Both the position numbers and the translations under genes were made by a program. The notes under the pieces were generated by a model. The model had not been told where the DNA came from. It searched no databases and saw nothing but the letters and a program-made list of their open reading frames with translations. Positions 1 to 11,130 of a stretch of 64,000 nt of DNA are shown here, piece by piece. Every line of letters begins with the position of its first letter. Within the stretch, counting starts at the first letter, position 1. This stretch comes from Mesotaenium endlicherianum (Eukaryota > Streptophyta > Zygnematophyceae > Zygnematales > Mesotaeniaceae): contig WELA01006598.1 of assembly GCA_009602735.1 (NCBI GenBank), positions 601,605-665,604 on the forward strand. Reading direction: 5' to 3'.

Positions 1-413
1 TCTAAGATAGTCAAAAAGCCACATAGTCCCCACAATGCAATTGAAGGAGATCAGGCTGCGGACAATCAGAGTGATGAGTACGAGTATGAGTATATTGCGA
101 TGCAATCTAGAGGAAGAGATGGATACTCTCGAGGTGGCTACGGAAGAGGTGGTGGTAGGACTAAGCCAAGACCAGCCTCAGCAAAATCTATTAGCTACCA
201 TTGTTAGAATTTAGGTCACTACGGGGAGCAGTGTCTTAGAAAATACCTGCCAAAGGTCGAGAGAAAAGATCAGCCTTTAAAAGACAGCAACAGTCAGTAG
301 TCCAGTCTATTGACTGTGAGGATGCTAAAACTAGTAAATCGTCGCTAGCTGCCCTCATAGCAGGTATTATGGGTCCTGCTGAATTGGATTCACTATGCAT
401 GCCTGACACCCAG
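1..413 (+). pseudogene. Ty3-type gag remnant with broken zinc knuckle
   Basis: The frame open from base 1 encodes an Arg/Gly-rich tract (RGRDGYSRGGYGRGGG at about 110-157) followed by a CCHC zinc-knuckle pattern at about 193-236, with the spacing C-x2-C-x4-H-x4-C. This is the usual nucleocapsid end of a plant retrotransposon Gag. The first cysteine is replaced by serine, and a TAG stop lies just after the second cysteine, so the knuckle is dead. The frame is also broken before position 369. It runs towards the protease-like region downstream (564-1297), from which it is separated by an inserted solo LTR. The left part lies outside the window. Family membership is inferred from the knuckle and the downstream protease-like repeats. 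Confidence 0.6.
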
Positions 414-563
414 TGTAGCGATACGAACGAAAAGGTAACTCGAGGTACTACGATCGCGCGCCAATTGTACTTATACAACTTAAACCGACACCTCCAAACG
501 CAGTTCATTGCGATCGGCGCCCTATTGCACGCGCCGCAACCAGCCACGTGGCGGATCGTAACA
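414..563 (-). repeat. Solo LTR of a TRIM-like element, family T
   Basis: This is a 150-bp TG...CA unit on the minus strand, related to the terminal repeats at 20631-20781, 26997-27136 and 27351-27491. They share the start TGTWACG, a GATCCGCCACGTGG-like block and an end close to GTATCGYTACA. The 5 bp on each side are identical (CCCAG at 409-413 and 564-568), which is a perfect target-site duplication. It is therefore a solo LTR inserted in the gag-protease frame. Removing it joins the flanking open frames in phase, which independently supports the boundaries. Confidence 0.85.
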
Positions 564-1297
564 CCCAGATAAAGGGAACCATCAACAATATAGATCTCCA
601 GAGAGTGCACACTTTGGAGGGTCTTGTTCCATCTGATGTCCAACATTTTTTTGCCAAGTCACGAGAACAATGCGAGAGTCAGGAAAAGTCCGTCCTTGCT
701 ATTCTACTGCAATGTATGGTTGCAGGTAGGAAGGTGAGGGCATTTGTTGACAGAAAAGCGTCACATACTTTTATCCATAAGGACTTAGTTAAGCGGCTAA
801 GGCTGCCTACTGTCACCCAAGGGAATAGAAAAATATTTCTTGGAGATTCCTCAAGTATCTCGGGAGGAGTTATAACCAAGCCTATTGAGGTCCAGTTAGG
901 TTCTGTCATTGCGAAACAATGCGAAAGTCAGGAAAAGTCAGTGCCCCCTATCCTACTGTATTGTATGATTGCAGGCAGGAAGGTGAGGGCATTTGTTAAC
1001 GGAGGGACGTGACATACTTTTATCCATAAGGACTTGATTAAGCCGCTAAGGCTGCCTACTGTCACCCAAGGGAATAGAAAAAAAATTATTGAAGATGCCT
1101 CAAGCATCCCGGGAGAAGTTATAACCAAGCCTATTGTGGTCAAGTTGGATTTTGGCATTGCAGTTCTAACTAAAACGCTTACATTTGAGGTACTCAACAC
1201 TGGCTTTTATGATCTCGTGCTAGGAAGATCTTGCCTTAATACACATCAAGCTGAAGTGTGTTGGAGCAGAGTTACGATTAGAGTGAGGAGCCAGTGA
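564..1297 (+). pseudogene. Retropepsin-like protease region, internally duplicated and decayed
   Basis: The frame encodes a Ty3-type aspartic protease region twice in tandem. Copy 1 (666-914) has AFVDRKASHTFIH where the family has a D-S/T-G-A active site. Copy 2 (915-1163) has AFVNGGT followed by a TGA stop and HTFIH. The period is 249 bp (83 codons, in phase). A C-terminal block with YDLVLGRSCL resembles the conserved 'DvILGmdWL' segment after the retropepsin flap. Both active-site motifs are destroyed, and stops or frame changes occur near 1012 and 1034. It is a remnant of an LTR retrotransposon polyprotein; no RT follows because a piggyBac-like element starts at 1399. Confidence 0.65.
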
Positions 1298-1676
1298 TGG
1301 GCGAACTAACTTGGCAACCTAGTTATGAAATACGTCCGTACAGCTCTTTTGTGTCACGATTCGCTATACTTCGTACGTCTGTCCGGCTGGGTACGCGTTT
1401 AACACTAGGTGTACCACAGACCCATATATGGATCTAGATCCATTATTGGTTCCATACAGGCCTCTTTTTCTATGGCCATTTTCTACTAAAATTAATAACT
1501 TTTTTCTTCCTTTTTTGCATCGGACGGTTGACTATAAGGTCAAGATAGTGGGCAAAATCAACCGTTTTCGATTTGCCCAAGTATAGCACCTCTTATTGCG
1601 GAAAACTTGAGGAGTACAAGGGAGTTTCTTGCATCAAATTCTCTTTTTCGTTCGTTTCTTGCAAACTTTACAGCCA

Positions 1677-2699
1677 TGGCTGACACTCCGGACACCGTAG
1701 TGCTCCAAAATATTGGCGAAGGCACTCAAATTTTGGTCCCTTGCCAGTTTCGGGGTCCTGGTGGGCTAGAACAGCTTTTGGGGATGGCTACGATGAGATA
1801 TACTTGTTGGAAAGGTTGAATCAAGAGGTGACGAGGAAAGATAAGGAGTCTGCATGGAAAGTCTTTTTTTTGAGTTTGACAGGGACAACAAGATATGGGA
1901 CCCAGTTGTTGTAAGGTTGTATTTGCCTAAGATATCGGAGATTCAATGGGTTACTCTCAAACCAGGTGTTATTAAATCAGCAAGACCACTATAAATCCAC
2001 CTCGAAGTCCTGCAAACGAAGTGGATGAGTTTGGCTGCAAATCACAGGGCACCATTTAAGAAGCAAGATTTAGAAGCTCAAAGGCTAGCAGCACATCAGG
2101 CAGGAGCAAGCACATCAGGAGGCAGGCAGGGTGATGATGTTCAGCAGCAGCAGCAGCATGAGGAGGAGGAGAAGGAGGAGGAGGAGGAGGAGTTTCACGA
2201 GGAGGAGGATGATGAAGACTTCGAAGGCGAGGTGCAGGAGGAGGAGGAGGTGCTAAGGAAAAGGGGCAGGCCCTCTAAGCAGAGGGCAATAGACATAAGT
2301 GCCCCGCAGTCTAGGGAGGAGAAGAAAGCCAAAAAGACAAAGCAGAGGCTAGAAGGAAAAAAGGCAGCCAGGAAGTCTTACAAGAGGAAGGCAGCTGTGG
2401 ACTTTGATGCATCTGAACATGAGTCAGACAGTGACTTAGAGCTGGAGGACAATCCTCTGGATGAAGCTGATGAGCCTCAGAGTGTGCTGCATGACTTGGA
2501 TGACTACACCTTCCAACAAGTGCACCCCGGTGAGCAGTTTGAGTGGCTGAAGAAGCCAGTGTCTCCACCATTTCCAGGTCTGCAGAACATGAGTGGCAGA
2601 GCATTCAAACAGCTCTCTCCTTTCTGCGGTGGTTACTATATCACAATGGATTGGTTCCATGAAGTTGTTGATGAAACAAATTCATATGCACATGCATAG
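1677..2699 (+). pseudogene. piggyBac-like transposase, N-terminal part only
   Basis: The ATG at 1677 opens a frame with an ILVP-x-x-FRGP motif, matching the N-terminal region of the element-2 protein (ILVPAITYGRP). A frameshift near 1760 is needed to continue with a GDGYDEIYLL-type segment that again matches element 2 (GDECEEIYLV). From 2025 a 224-codon frame encodes a very acidic/basic linker (E-rich about residues 45-75, then K-rich) and ends with the piggyBac entry motif FKQLSPF...VVDETNSYA. The family then needs about 400 more residues with three catalytic aspartates; none are present and the frame stops at 2697-2699. It cannot encode an active transposase. Confidence 0.6.
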
Positions 2700-3713
2700 A
2701 CTGTGAATGAATTACTTGCATGTTATACACATTCTATTGGACCTATAGTAGTAGCAGAAGCATTCACTATCGACGGATACAGTATTTAAATATTCATTTA
2801 AATAATTAATTCATATGCCTTAAATTAATTTCAAAAAAAGTATATTTGTCCTTTGTGCTGAGTTGTGACTTTGGAATGACTTATCTCTTAGTAATTTATC
2901 AAGTAACGAGGGAGATGGGGAAGAACAAGTGGAAGTCTGCAAATGGCTAGATTTTGTGATATGTAAGTTTCAGTCATTTTCATTGCTTATGGTGAAAGGA
3001 GTGTACAAAGGTATTTACTCAATAGATTCACTTGTTTTCAGTTACAGGAGGTCTATACTATGTTATGGACTACATTCAAATATTGGTATCTATAAAAATA
3101 TGCAACCACAATGCTAACTGTCAAGCTTGTCGTGATCGACTACCAGTGGAGTATTTAATTAATATTTAATTCAATTAAAAACTGAAATCAACTATAAATA
3201 TTTCATCAGTTGCTCTTGTCATCCATAAATAGCTTGCACTTTACTTCAATACAAACTCAGCAGAATGCAGTGTGTTATAGTCATTGAAAGCAACTTGGAA
3301 ACTTATGGACGATGGAAACTTATGACATGTAAAAATTGTGAAAAATAATGACGTTGTCGAGTACTCAGATGGCTATAGCTCTAAGAATAGTAGGCCAAAT
3401 GACCTGTTATAAAGTCTTGTGGCTTTAGAGTACATAAGAGTATGCTAATAAAAATCAGGAACACTATGCTAAAAGTGGAAGACATGCTTATGTAGATTTG
3501 AAAAAGTCAAGTTTTTTCCGCCTCGCTTTTCACACGTGTGGGAGGTACAAAAGTACACCCTAAACTGCCGTATTTTCCGGGAAACCTACCCTATCCTACA
3601 CTAGAGAGAGTAAGCTCCAAAGTCAAACATCTCATTTAGTCACATCTATCCTGCTGATTTTTGAATGAGGATTCTATGAGTATCCAAGTTGGAACCATAA
3701 ATGATTCATTTGC
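2700..3713. other. AT-rich interior of piggyBac-like element 1
   Basis: This 1-kb stretch has no convincing coding region. It holds AT-rich blocks (around 2785-2830 and 3150-3200) and short open frames without recognisable domains. It sits between the truncated transposase and the right terminal inverted repeat, where the catalytic half of the gene would be expected, so it is most simply an internal deletion or replacement product. Confidence 0.5.
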
Positions 3714-3731
3714 TGGTACACCTAGTGTTAT

Positions 3732-4100
3732 ACCGATAGCACTCTTTTTGGTTTTTTAAAATTGTGTCGATTTAATTATTGCACACGTTTTTCGTAAATT
3801 TGGACATCCACGTAAGTCTGGCGCACGTATGAACCCCTCGCGCCAGTGCACACGTGGACGAGGAGGCACTTCGTGGAGTCTCGAAAGTTGCCGTCTGAAA
3901 TAAGATGGATGAAAGTATTAACCTCTTGCTCGCCTGCCCTCGATCTGCCCTCACGCTTCGCATTTTTTGCAGCTGCAACATGTATCTTCTTGTCAGCGTT
4001 TCCAACTATTTCGCCTGTTTCTTAAAGCTATATTACTCTGAGGCCTATTAACTTATTACCATGAAAACACAAATCCCCCTCTATATCTTTTTGCCTTACT
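3732..4100. other. Unassigned region between the two piggyBac-like elements
   Basis: No coding region is recognised. A CpG-rich patch (about 3775-3960) contrasts with AT-rich flanks. The open frame on the minus strand across it (3772-4005) has no recognisable domain. Confidence 0.4.
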
Positions 4101-4109
4101 TCTATCTGT

Positions 4110-4338
4110 TTCATGGAGTTTGGTGAAGAATCTCCGCAAACATTAAAAGGAATAGGTCTTAATAGGAATTTGTGGATTAAATCATGCATTAGAGATTGTA
4201 ATGAAGACTACAAGAGTATGCTATAAGTCATGGACAAAACAGTGAATGACCTACGGGCTCGTACTATCCGCATGCAACACTTTCTTGTAGCTTACAAGGA
4301 TCAGATGAAATCTGATGAAATAAAGACTCCACCACCTG
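4110..4338 (+). pseudogene. Unknown gene, 5' fragment upstream of piggyBac-like insertion
   Basis: One plus-strand frame reads a plausible helical segment (MDKTVNDLRARTIRMQ, then YKDQMKSDEIKTPPPV) up to the TTAA at 4339. It contains one in-frame TAA at about 4224. If the element 4339-7667 and one TTAA are ignored, the frame passes straight into the open frame at 7668 (RIVRTQFWLEEARENYD), so both parts look like one exon split by the insertion. I do not recognise the family; the composition suggests a coiled or helical protein. Confidence 0.45.
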
Positions 4339-7300
4339 TTAACACTAGATAGCCCAATGGAATATATGATTTTTGGCCCAACAAATACCTCGACTGAAAC
4401 ATTTTTGGAGTGTGCATTTCTCAATCACACCTCATGTATCTTATATAGTCTAGAAGATTGTGCCACATTATAGGTCACTATGCTCTTACTTCTTTTATAC
4501 AATTTTTTGCCTGCCCGAAACATGTGAAAATATTTTTCAAAAAAAAGATTGATAAATCTGCTAACTTAAATCTGCTAACTTCAAGAGACTACCCTCAAGT
4601 CCACACTCGTTTGCACATATTGTGATTTTGGCCAGAGGTGTATATACGTGTAAAGAGTGAGTGTATGAAATCTTAGACTGATAATTTTATTACTCTAGGA
4701 GTTACAGCATTTGCCAATTGGGGGGCTTATATGCCCCTGCTTTTTTGGCATGGTCCAATAAGAGTTTCATTGTGACTTATACTTAAGACACTCTATAGAG
4801 CCCGATTCAATGCATTGGAACCTGAAATTAAAGGATGTGATGTCTAACATAAACATCTTGCTGACTAAATTTTTATTTAATTAAATTGATGCAAAAATAA
4901 ATTCATTACATCATAAATGTAATTTTCATGGGCAAACAGGTGCAATTTTTCATTTCCAGTAAAACAAAGAATACAATTAGATCAAGTAGGCCCTCGAAAG
5001 TCACATTATGGCTTAACAAATATTTAATACAGCAAATGTAGTTGTTATAGCAAAGATAAGAAACTTGCTAACATTGACAAAAAGTGCGCGCGTCTTGTCT
5101 AAATCTGCCCCTTACCTTTGACCTCCCTTCTTGCTACTACATCAAGATGGTCAATCTGCCTCTCTGTGTGATACCTCTGAAAGCATTAAGTGGGGCACAA
5201 GTACACATTGCAAGGTTCACACATCATGTAAACTTTAGGAGCTCTCACACCAGATGCACGTTTTCCGAAGGTGCCAGCTGTGCACACTATGCAGCGCTTC
5301 CTCTCCTTCACCTTTGTGGGGAAGTGCCTGTGAGTCCATCTTGCACCTGCAGCTGTTGGGGGAGGGCTAGTTTGGATCACCGCCTTGCTTGGGCCCTCAT
5401 CATGAGAATAGCTGAATGTGCACATCTCCTCCATAACCTCCACGTACATGTCAAACCTCTTTTTTTTTGGATGTGCCATCTTGTATAATTTGAACGCGTT
5501 AGCGAGCAACCCATCAAATATTCCCCAATACGCCCTATGTAACCATTTTCTATTGATGAGCACCCTCTCTGTGCTGTAGTTCCTAGCTAGATACAGAGCA
5601 TCAAACTGATCTACTGCATCTTTGTATAAGTTATAGTGCTCCACCGTTTCAGGAGCTGGCAGGTACTCTTTCTCTTTGCCAACAAGCCTAGTTTGAATCT
5701 TAGGAGCCAGCCCTTTGGCTGTGTACAAAAAGGCACAAGGCATCTTATCATTCCATGTGCATGCAACCATGGGTGGATGCTCATTATATGCAGCTATACA
5801 GTAGCCTGAGTGGTGAGTTTTAGGTTGCATCCACAAAATCTTAGAAGGGCAATGCTTTCTATTGGGGACAATGGTGCCAGTTGCAGTATGCCCCATCTTA
5901 GCTAAGCTTAAGAAAAGGGCAGGGGAAGAGAAACCTCTATCTCCTACTAAACTGAATAACCTACCTACAGGCAACATACTGTCCAAGTCTAAGATCACTT
6001 GAGTCTTTTGACCGACCACCTTCACGATGTCATAGATAATGTATGTATAACAGAAATTGGTGATAGCATCACAGAGTGTAGAAACTTCCATGCCATACTT
6101 GTATGGCTTGCTAGGATTGTATTCTCTAATTGGACATTGTCTATTTCTAATAGGAACGGTCCTCTCATCTATTGTCCTGTTCTCTCCGAGACTGTAGTAT
6201 TATGAAAAGGTCTTATGACACAAGTCTCTAAAAGGTTGTAATTGCCACAACTTATACTCTCCGGAATCTAAAGAAAAACAGGCTCTGTTCTTATTGTCTT
6301 CTACAGGAAAACACCTTTTTATATCTTTGAACCTATTCCAACTCATGAACCTACAAAAATCAAGAAGAGTGATAGGACCCTGTACTGTTTTTTGCCAATA
6401 TTTACCCAGCCTTGGGAGAGCATGCAAGCCCATGGCCATGCACAGACTATGAAAAATTACTATCTCCGTGTAACAGGCAACCAATTCTTGGCACCACTTT
6501 GAGAGGCATACCTATTGGTTTCTTCAGCAAGCTGTTCAAAAAACCATATAGGCATCAAGAGACAGAACACTCCAAGGGGAGACAATGCACGGAATCTCCT
6601 GTCAGAAAGTCCTTGTAGTCCATGGTGGTATGGCTTACTAGGCTGCAGGAGATCTTCATCATAACTAGGTCCTGGAGCTGCTCGTTGCCAGTCTCACACA
6701 TCTTCCTCTTCTTCATCCTCCTCTTCTGGAGTCTCCTCTTGCATGGCTCACAGAAACAGGGATGGTGTCCTCCTCCTCCATCTCGAATGCAGAGTTGTCT
6801 TCTTGGTTGTCAGAAGCATCAGAGTCCGTGTCTAACTGCACACATGGACTCTTCTCTTTCCTGCTAATCTGCCTTGGTTGAATCATGAATTTACTTCTAA
6901 ATGCAGGTGTTGTTATGTTCCTGGTGCAGGAGGTCTTCCTCTCTTTTTGGCAAGCTCGGATGTAGTGTTGGACTGACTGTTTTCAAGGTTCTGCACAACA
7001 AGTGTTTCTTAAATGGCATTCTGTGTTGACTTGAACAAGGTCTAACAGTCAGGCTGAGAATCCGATTCATAGACTTCGTTTTTTTGCTTGTAGACACCTA
7101 TAGAGACCATCTGCCTGGTACCTAAGGGACTCCTCTACCAGAGCTTGAGTATACTTGGGTTTGGTCTTGTCGTATGCAAAGAATACAACAAAATAAGGCT
7201 CTTGACCTAGCTTACCCTTGCACTGCTGCTTCACATCTCCTACCAAGTATATCTCCTCACACTCGTCACCAAATCGATCAAATGCCCATGGGCGACCGTA

Positions 7301-7667
7301 GGTTATGGCCGGCACGAGGATTCTAGACCCTACAAGAGCGTCGCGAGAAGTTCCAGCGTCATCCATGGCATAAATCAAGAAGGCTGATAAGGAAGAAGGG
7401 TGCTATTTTGAAGTAAAAAGAGAGTCTTTTTGTCCGATGATACAGAAAATTAGCATGTACAAAAATGACCCCCCCATGCGTGCGTTTTGTCGCATTGACC
7501 TCGCAATGTAATCGCAATGTCTTTGTGGCATAGCCCACCTTTTAAGACAACTTTCAAAGAAGACAGATAAATATTGAGTAAGTTAGAGCATGCACTAGGG
7601 CGGCAAGTAGTTGGGCCATAATATGTCATATGGGCCACATATGCCCCTCCGATATATCTAGTGTTAA
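4339..7667 (-). mobile_element. piggyBac-like element 2, nearly full length
   Basis: TTAA occurs at both edges (4339-4342 and 7664-7667), followed inward by the inverted repeat CACTAGATA. The 3.3-kb interior encodes a piggyBac-type transposase on the minus strand. TTAA target duplication and a short CACTAG-type end fit piggyBac. The copy has at least two in-frame stops and further breaks in its N-terminal half. It is inserted into a probable exon of an unknown gene (4110-4338 plus 7668-8267). Confidence 0.75.
5150..7378 (-). pseudogene. piggyBac-type transposase (DDE_Tnp_1_7), inactivated
   Basis: Reading from 7378 down, an N-terminal domain (ILVP, EEIYLVGDV) shared with element 1 is followed by an acidic linker (about 6700-6760) in shifted frames, an EETNRYA motif near 6500, and then the core: a block with LPRLGKYWQ and MSWNRFKDIKRCF (6484-6203), an IDER motif (about 6160), GDRGFSS (about 5935) and WNDK (about 5740). 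These correspond to the three catalytic aspartates of the piggyBac DDD fold. The C-terminus has a Cys/His-rich zinc-finger end (CIVC, CEPC, then CFQRYH). In-frame TAA stops at 6200-6202 and 5186-5188 separate otherwise continuous homology, and frames are broken between 6485 and 7066. The copy cannot make a whole protein, but decay is moderate. Confidence 0.75.
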
Positions 7668-8267
7668 GAGAATTGTTAGAACACAATTCTGGTTGGAAGA
7701 AGCAAGGGAGAACTATGATACATTACTTCACAGGATGGACAAGGCTGTGATGATTCAGAGCAGCATGGTTGACGGCATGCGAGCTGACAGTATACTTGAT
7801 GCAATCCTAGAGTACGAGTTTTTTGTGCTAGGTAAGAATTCGTGTGTACACAAGAGGCGGGATGGGGTGAGTTGGGGTGGGCTTTTTTCTATGTTTCTTC
7901 TGTTTAGGTCTTAATCCACATGACAATGTTTCATGCTGCATACTTACTTATTGATTATACAGGGATTCTTCACTTGGATGCCAGTTTGGCAGGCAGTCTC
8001 CCATTTGCTGAATGTGTTCATATTACTTGTTTTCGAGGTGCACAGACTAAATCCTACACCTTCTCAAGACTTGCAGCGTCAGCAACTTCCCCTACTGCAG
8101 CTTCTCCCAGGTCGATAAGCACCAGTGCCACAGGACATAGTCCTAGCCCCTCAGCCATGTCTGTGCAAGACATTGAAGTTAACTTTTCGCATAAAAACAT
8201 CATTGATTGGGACTTCCTTTCCACTTGCTGTGCTGGTGAAACTAGTAGATTAGGCAAGCGCAGAAAG
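7668..8267 (+). pseudogene. Unknown gene, 3' part split by piggyBac-like insertion
   Basis: The first open segment (7668-7830) encodes FWLEEARENYDTLLHRMDKA and a helical continuation to EYEFFVL, followed by a GTAAGAA donor at 7831. A matching acceptor (TTATACAG) lies at about 7960. The second segment runs to 8267 and ends in a Ser/Thr/Pro-rich stretch, then IIDWDFLSTC and a basic tail SRLGKRRK. It appears to be the C-terminal portion of the protein whose earlier exon lies at 4110-4338. No domain is recognised. It could be a host gene or the ORF of another old repeat. Confidence 0.4.
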
Positions 8268-8270
8268 TGA

Positions 8271-9432
8271 TGGGTGCAAGAAAGTCTTGTAATTAGGGAT
8301 ATACTTTGCCCCTCTTTATTCTGTACATAACCGGTTTACTGCTAGAACAGGCGCACATTGCATTCCAATAGCGTTAATGCTGTACTATTGTGGCACTAGA
8401 GTAAAGGATATATCATATCGCTTGTAAAAATGTCGCCTATATGATTCTTGTGCTCACTTGTTTTATTTTTCTTCACTGTTGATATCGTCTTGCCTTCCAC
8501 ACAATGCTTCTATGCCCCGTTCTTTGTAGCTTGGAACAGGTCCTTCACCTTCAATAAGTACGTAATAGATTAATTTGTTTCAGCTGCACAATTTTAGATT
8601 ATAGTGAGTACACTTTATTTGAAAGACTTTTTTGCTGGGACCTCTGCTTTTGGACTGACAATCGAGCACATGATGTTGATGCAACATTCTTAGCACTACT
8701 GCACAAAAAGTCATTGTTGCGGAACCCTCGCGTGACAGCATTGCCTAAATCATAGTCAATCCAAGAGCAGCTCAAGAACCTGTTTGTCCACTGTGGGCCC
8801 AAGTCCTACACCATTCACTAAGATATTAGTATCGATCGTTAGTGGCCTTGTATTACAATATATATAAATATAAGATAGGATACAACCAGGCTTTATTGAA
8901 GTCGGAAGAGAAGTCGAGAGTAGCAGAGTACTGAGATCATGTGCCTTTTACTTTTTCCACCTATTTGTATGGAGTGCATTGCTTATTCAAACAAGGAATA
9001 GTAACGTGCTGGCAACATAATAGCAACTGGAAGAATATAATACAAGCAAGTATACGACTTATGGAGAAACTACTTCAAAGTACTTTCCAGCGAATGTGAG
9101 GCTAAGTCAAAACCTTGTCATATATGCAATAGGATCGCATTTAGTGGTTGATTTTGGCTGCTGGGAATGACACACTGACAGCACAAGCAAAAAGATGGAA
9201 GCATAACACAACGCATACACCCATCGAAGAAGATTTTGCGGAAAATTTGAACACTTCAAAGTTGATAGTTGAAGCCAATTTTTTGCCCAAAATTTAGTTG
9301 CTGTTTGTTTCCTACAGAAAGATGCAGAATGACCATGGCCAACTGATGAGAGAGCCGGGACAATTGAAACTGGACGGACGTCAACGTGTGAAAGGCCACG
9401 ACAACATAACCGGCAGCATGTAAGCGTGTGAG
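8271..9432. other. No gene recognised
   Basis: AT-rich intergenic-type sequence. Short open frames on both strands have no recognisable domain or start context, and no repeat shared with the rest of the window was noticed. Confidence 0.5.
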
Positions 9433-10117
9433 GTGACTTACCTGCCAGCAAAGCGGAAAACGAAGGAAGTTTTTGAAGCAGCCCTAAATGTGTCGGTTCC
9501 GCACAATTTCACACGCTTGAAAACCGACGACCGCTCTAAACCACCGACACTCACGTATTTCGGCAAATTCCAACGTGCAGCTCACGTTTTGTACGAGCGG
9601 TATATGCGCTACACGTGTGCGGCGTATACGAATTTCATAAGTAGGGATATGATACTTTTGGGAACACTTGGGAATTTAAAGACCACTTAGTCAACGCAAA
9701 AGGGGCGTTGAAACGTTTCTATCTTCGGGAAGCCGATAGACCGCACTTAACCGTCCTTTCAGTTGACATGGGAATGTGACAGACGGTCCTGTCTCTATTT
9801 AAGTTGGAGGGGAAAGTGACAGTTAATTGTCAGCATAGTGACAGACGTGACAGCCAGGCCCACCTTAAGCTAATTTGGAGGGTGTCCACCACTCAGGAGG
9901 AGGGAGAGACCAGCATCTTGACAAATCACTCAACTCAGCTTGCACACACGCTCACTCTCTTATTTCTCATCACGCTACACCTCAATTAACTTCTAGTACC
10001 GACCCTGTAAGGTAAAAATACGAATCTGCTGTAATAATACAAACTTGCTTCTCTTTTTGCATCTACGATGACAATGAATGAGATTCTACTAACTTACGTC
10101 TTGGCTACATATGCAAA
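9433..10117. other. CpG-rich 5' region of the unknown repeated ORF family (copy 1)
   Basis: This region precedes the ATG at 10118. It contains a CpG-rich block (9440-9720) with an 85-codon open frame of no recognised function. The phrase CTCTATTTAAG at about 9791 resembles a TATA-type promoter, followed by a repeated GTGACAG motif (9818-9860). It could be the promoter or LTR-like leader of the element carrying the ORF below; no paired terminal repeat was found. Confidence 0.3.
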
Positions 10118-11130
10118 ATGACTCCCACTACACAAAAGGAAGACAGGAAGCTTAAGGCAGAAGAAGCTAAGAGGACAATGGAGCGCTACCAGAAAGAGCT
10201 GGCGGCGACGTCTCTCACCAAAAGAGAATAAGATCGAGTCTGCAGACAACAAGAGGCAGCAAAAGAGGCACAAAGGAAGAAGGAGCAGGAGGCTGAAAAC
10301 CTCAGAAAAGTTGAGGAGAGACAGAAGAAACAGCAAGAGGAAGCGGCAGCTGCGGAGGAAGAAAGGAAGAAGAAGGAGGAAGTTGAGAAGCAAAAGGGCG
10401 TGGCCACTTACAGATTTACTGTGGGTGGCCAAACCTTTGACAATATGAAGAAGGCACTATTGGCAGCCCAAGAGATCAACCGGATTGCCCAGCAAATAGT
10501 GCTGCAGAGACAGGGAGCTGAAGCTCTGGATAGGTATATTGAGACACACACTGGCGTTGTCCTCTACGAAGATTATGCCAAGATGGTGGGGTATACGGCA
10601 GAGCAGGCGCGGTTCTTTGCAGATGAGTACCTGGCAAAGTGGGTGATCAAAGGCTCATCAGGATGGTGAGCGTGCAGTTCGATAGCTTTAAAGATGCTGT
10701 ATTTTATGAGACGCTGTTGCTAGCCTACAATGAAGTTGAGAGAAGGAGCTCGGAGTACTTGGCCAGGGGAACAGGGCAGCAGATGTTCTCTCTCCACTGG
10801 TTCCCTTGTAAGCTGAAAAGGCTAAACATGGGCCACAATACTACCGGCAGTCCATAGACTGGAGGTGGATGACCGTCACTAACAGGAAGCAGCAGTGTGA
10901 ACGGACCCACCTGAATGACTTCCACTATGGGCTAGACGGTTACCTCATCCTGCCATCTTACATTGCTCCTTGAAACCCCAAGCTTAATGGATGCCTGAGT
11001 AACATGAATGCGTAAACCAAGGAGTACAGGAGGAGAGGACGGGACTACTTCTCTAAGGGGAAGCATGCTTTTGTCAAATGGGCAAAGAATGCACGCCAGA
11101 TAGATATCAGCAAGCTGAAGGCCAAACAAC
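10118..11130 (+). pseudogene. Unknown repeated ORF family X, copy 1, N-terminal part
   Basis: The ATG at 10118 opens a frame with a long Glu/Lys/Gln/Ala coiled coil (10118-10395, one in-frame TAA near 10228). A compact domain follows, beginning TYRFTVGGQTFDNMKKALLAAQ and ending near 10666. After a TGA, further segments appear in other frames (QFDSFKDAVFYETLLLAYNE; HLNDFHYGLDGYLILPSY; KHAFVKWAKNARQIDISKLK). The last of these runs into the hAT left end at 11131 and resumes at 19280. The KWAKNARQIDIS segment and what follows are homologous to 28.5-29.2 kb (minus). I do not recognise the family; a Gag-like protein of an unfamiliar retroelement or a domesticated repeat are both possible. Confidence 0.5.

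Larger units (their letters stand above)
1399..3731 (+). mobile_element. piggyBac-like element 1, 3'-deleted
   Basis: The ends are a 14-bp perfect inverted repeat, CACTAGGTGTACCA (1403-1416) and its complement (3714-3727), flanked by TTAA (1399-1402) and TTAT (3728-3731). piggyBac transposons insert at TTAA; the right copy has one substitution. The element is 2333 bp. It encodes only the N-terminal half of a piggyBac-type protein (1677-2699). The remaining 1 kb is AT-rich with no further transposase homology. The end motif CACTAG is shared with element 2 at 4339-7667, so both are probably the same family. Confidence 0.65.

Noticed and set aside
1318-1412. A 94-bp MITE with hAT-type ends (CCTAGTTATG...AACACTAGG)
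   Set aside because: The right end coincides with the piggyBac-like TIR (TTAACACTAGG), and no 8-bp duplication is present. Only the left motif resembles the hAT end.
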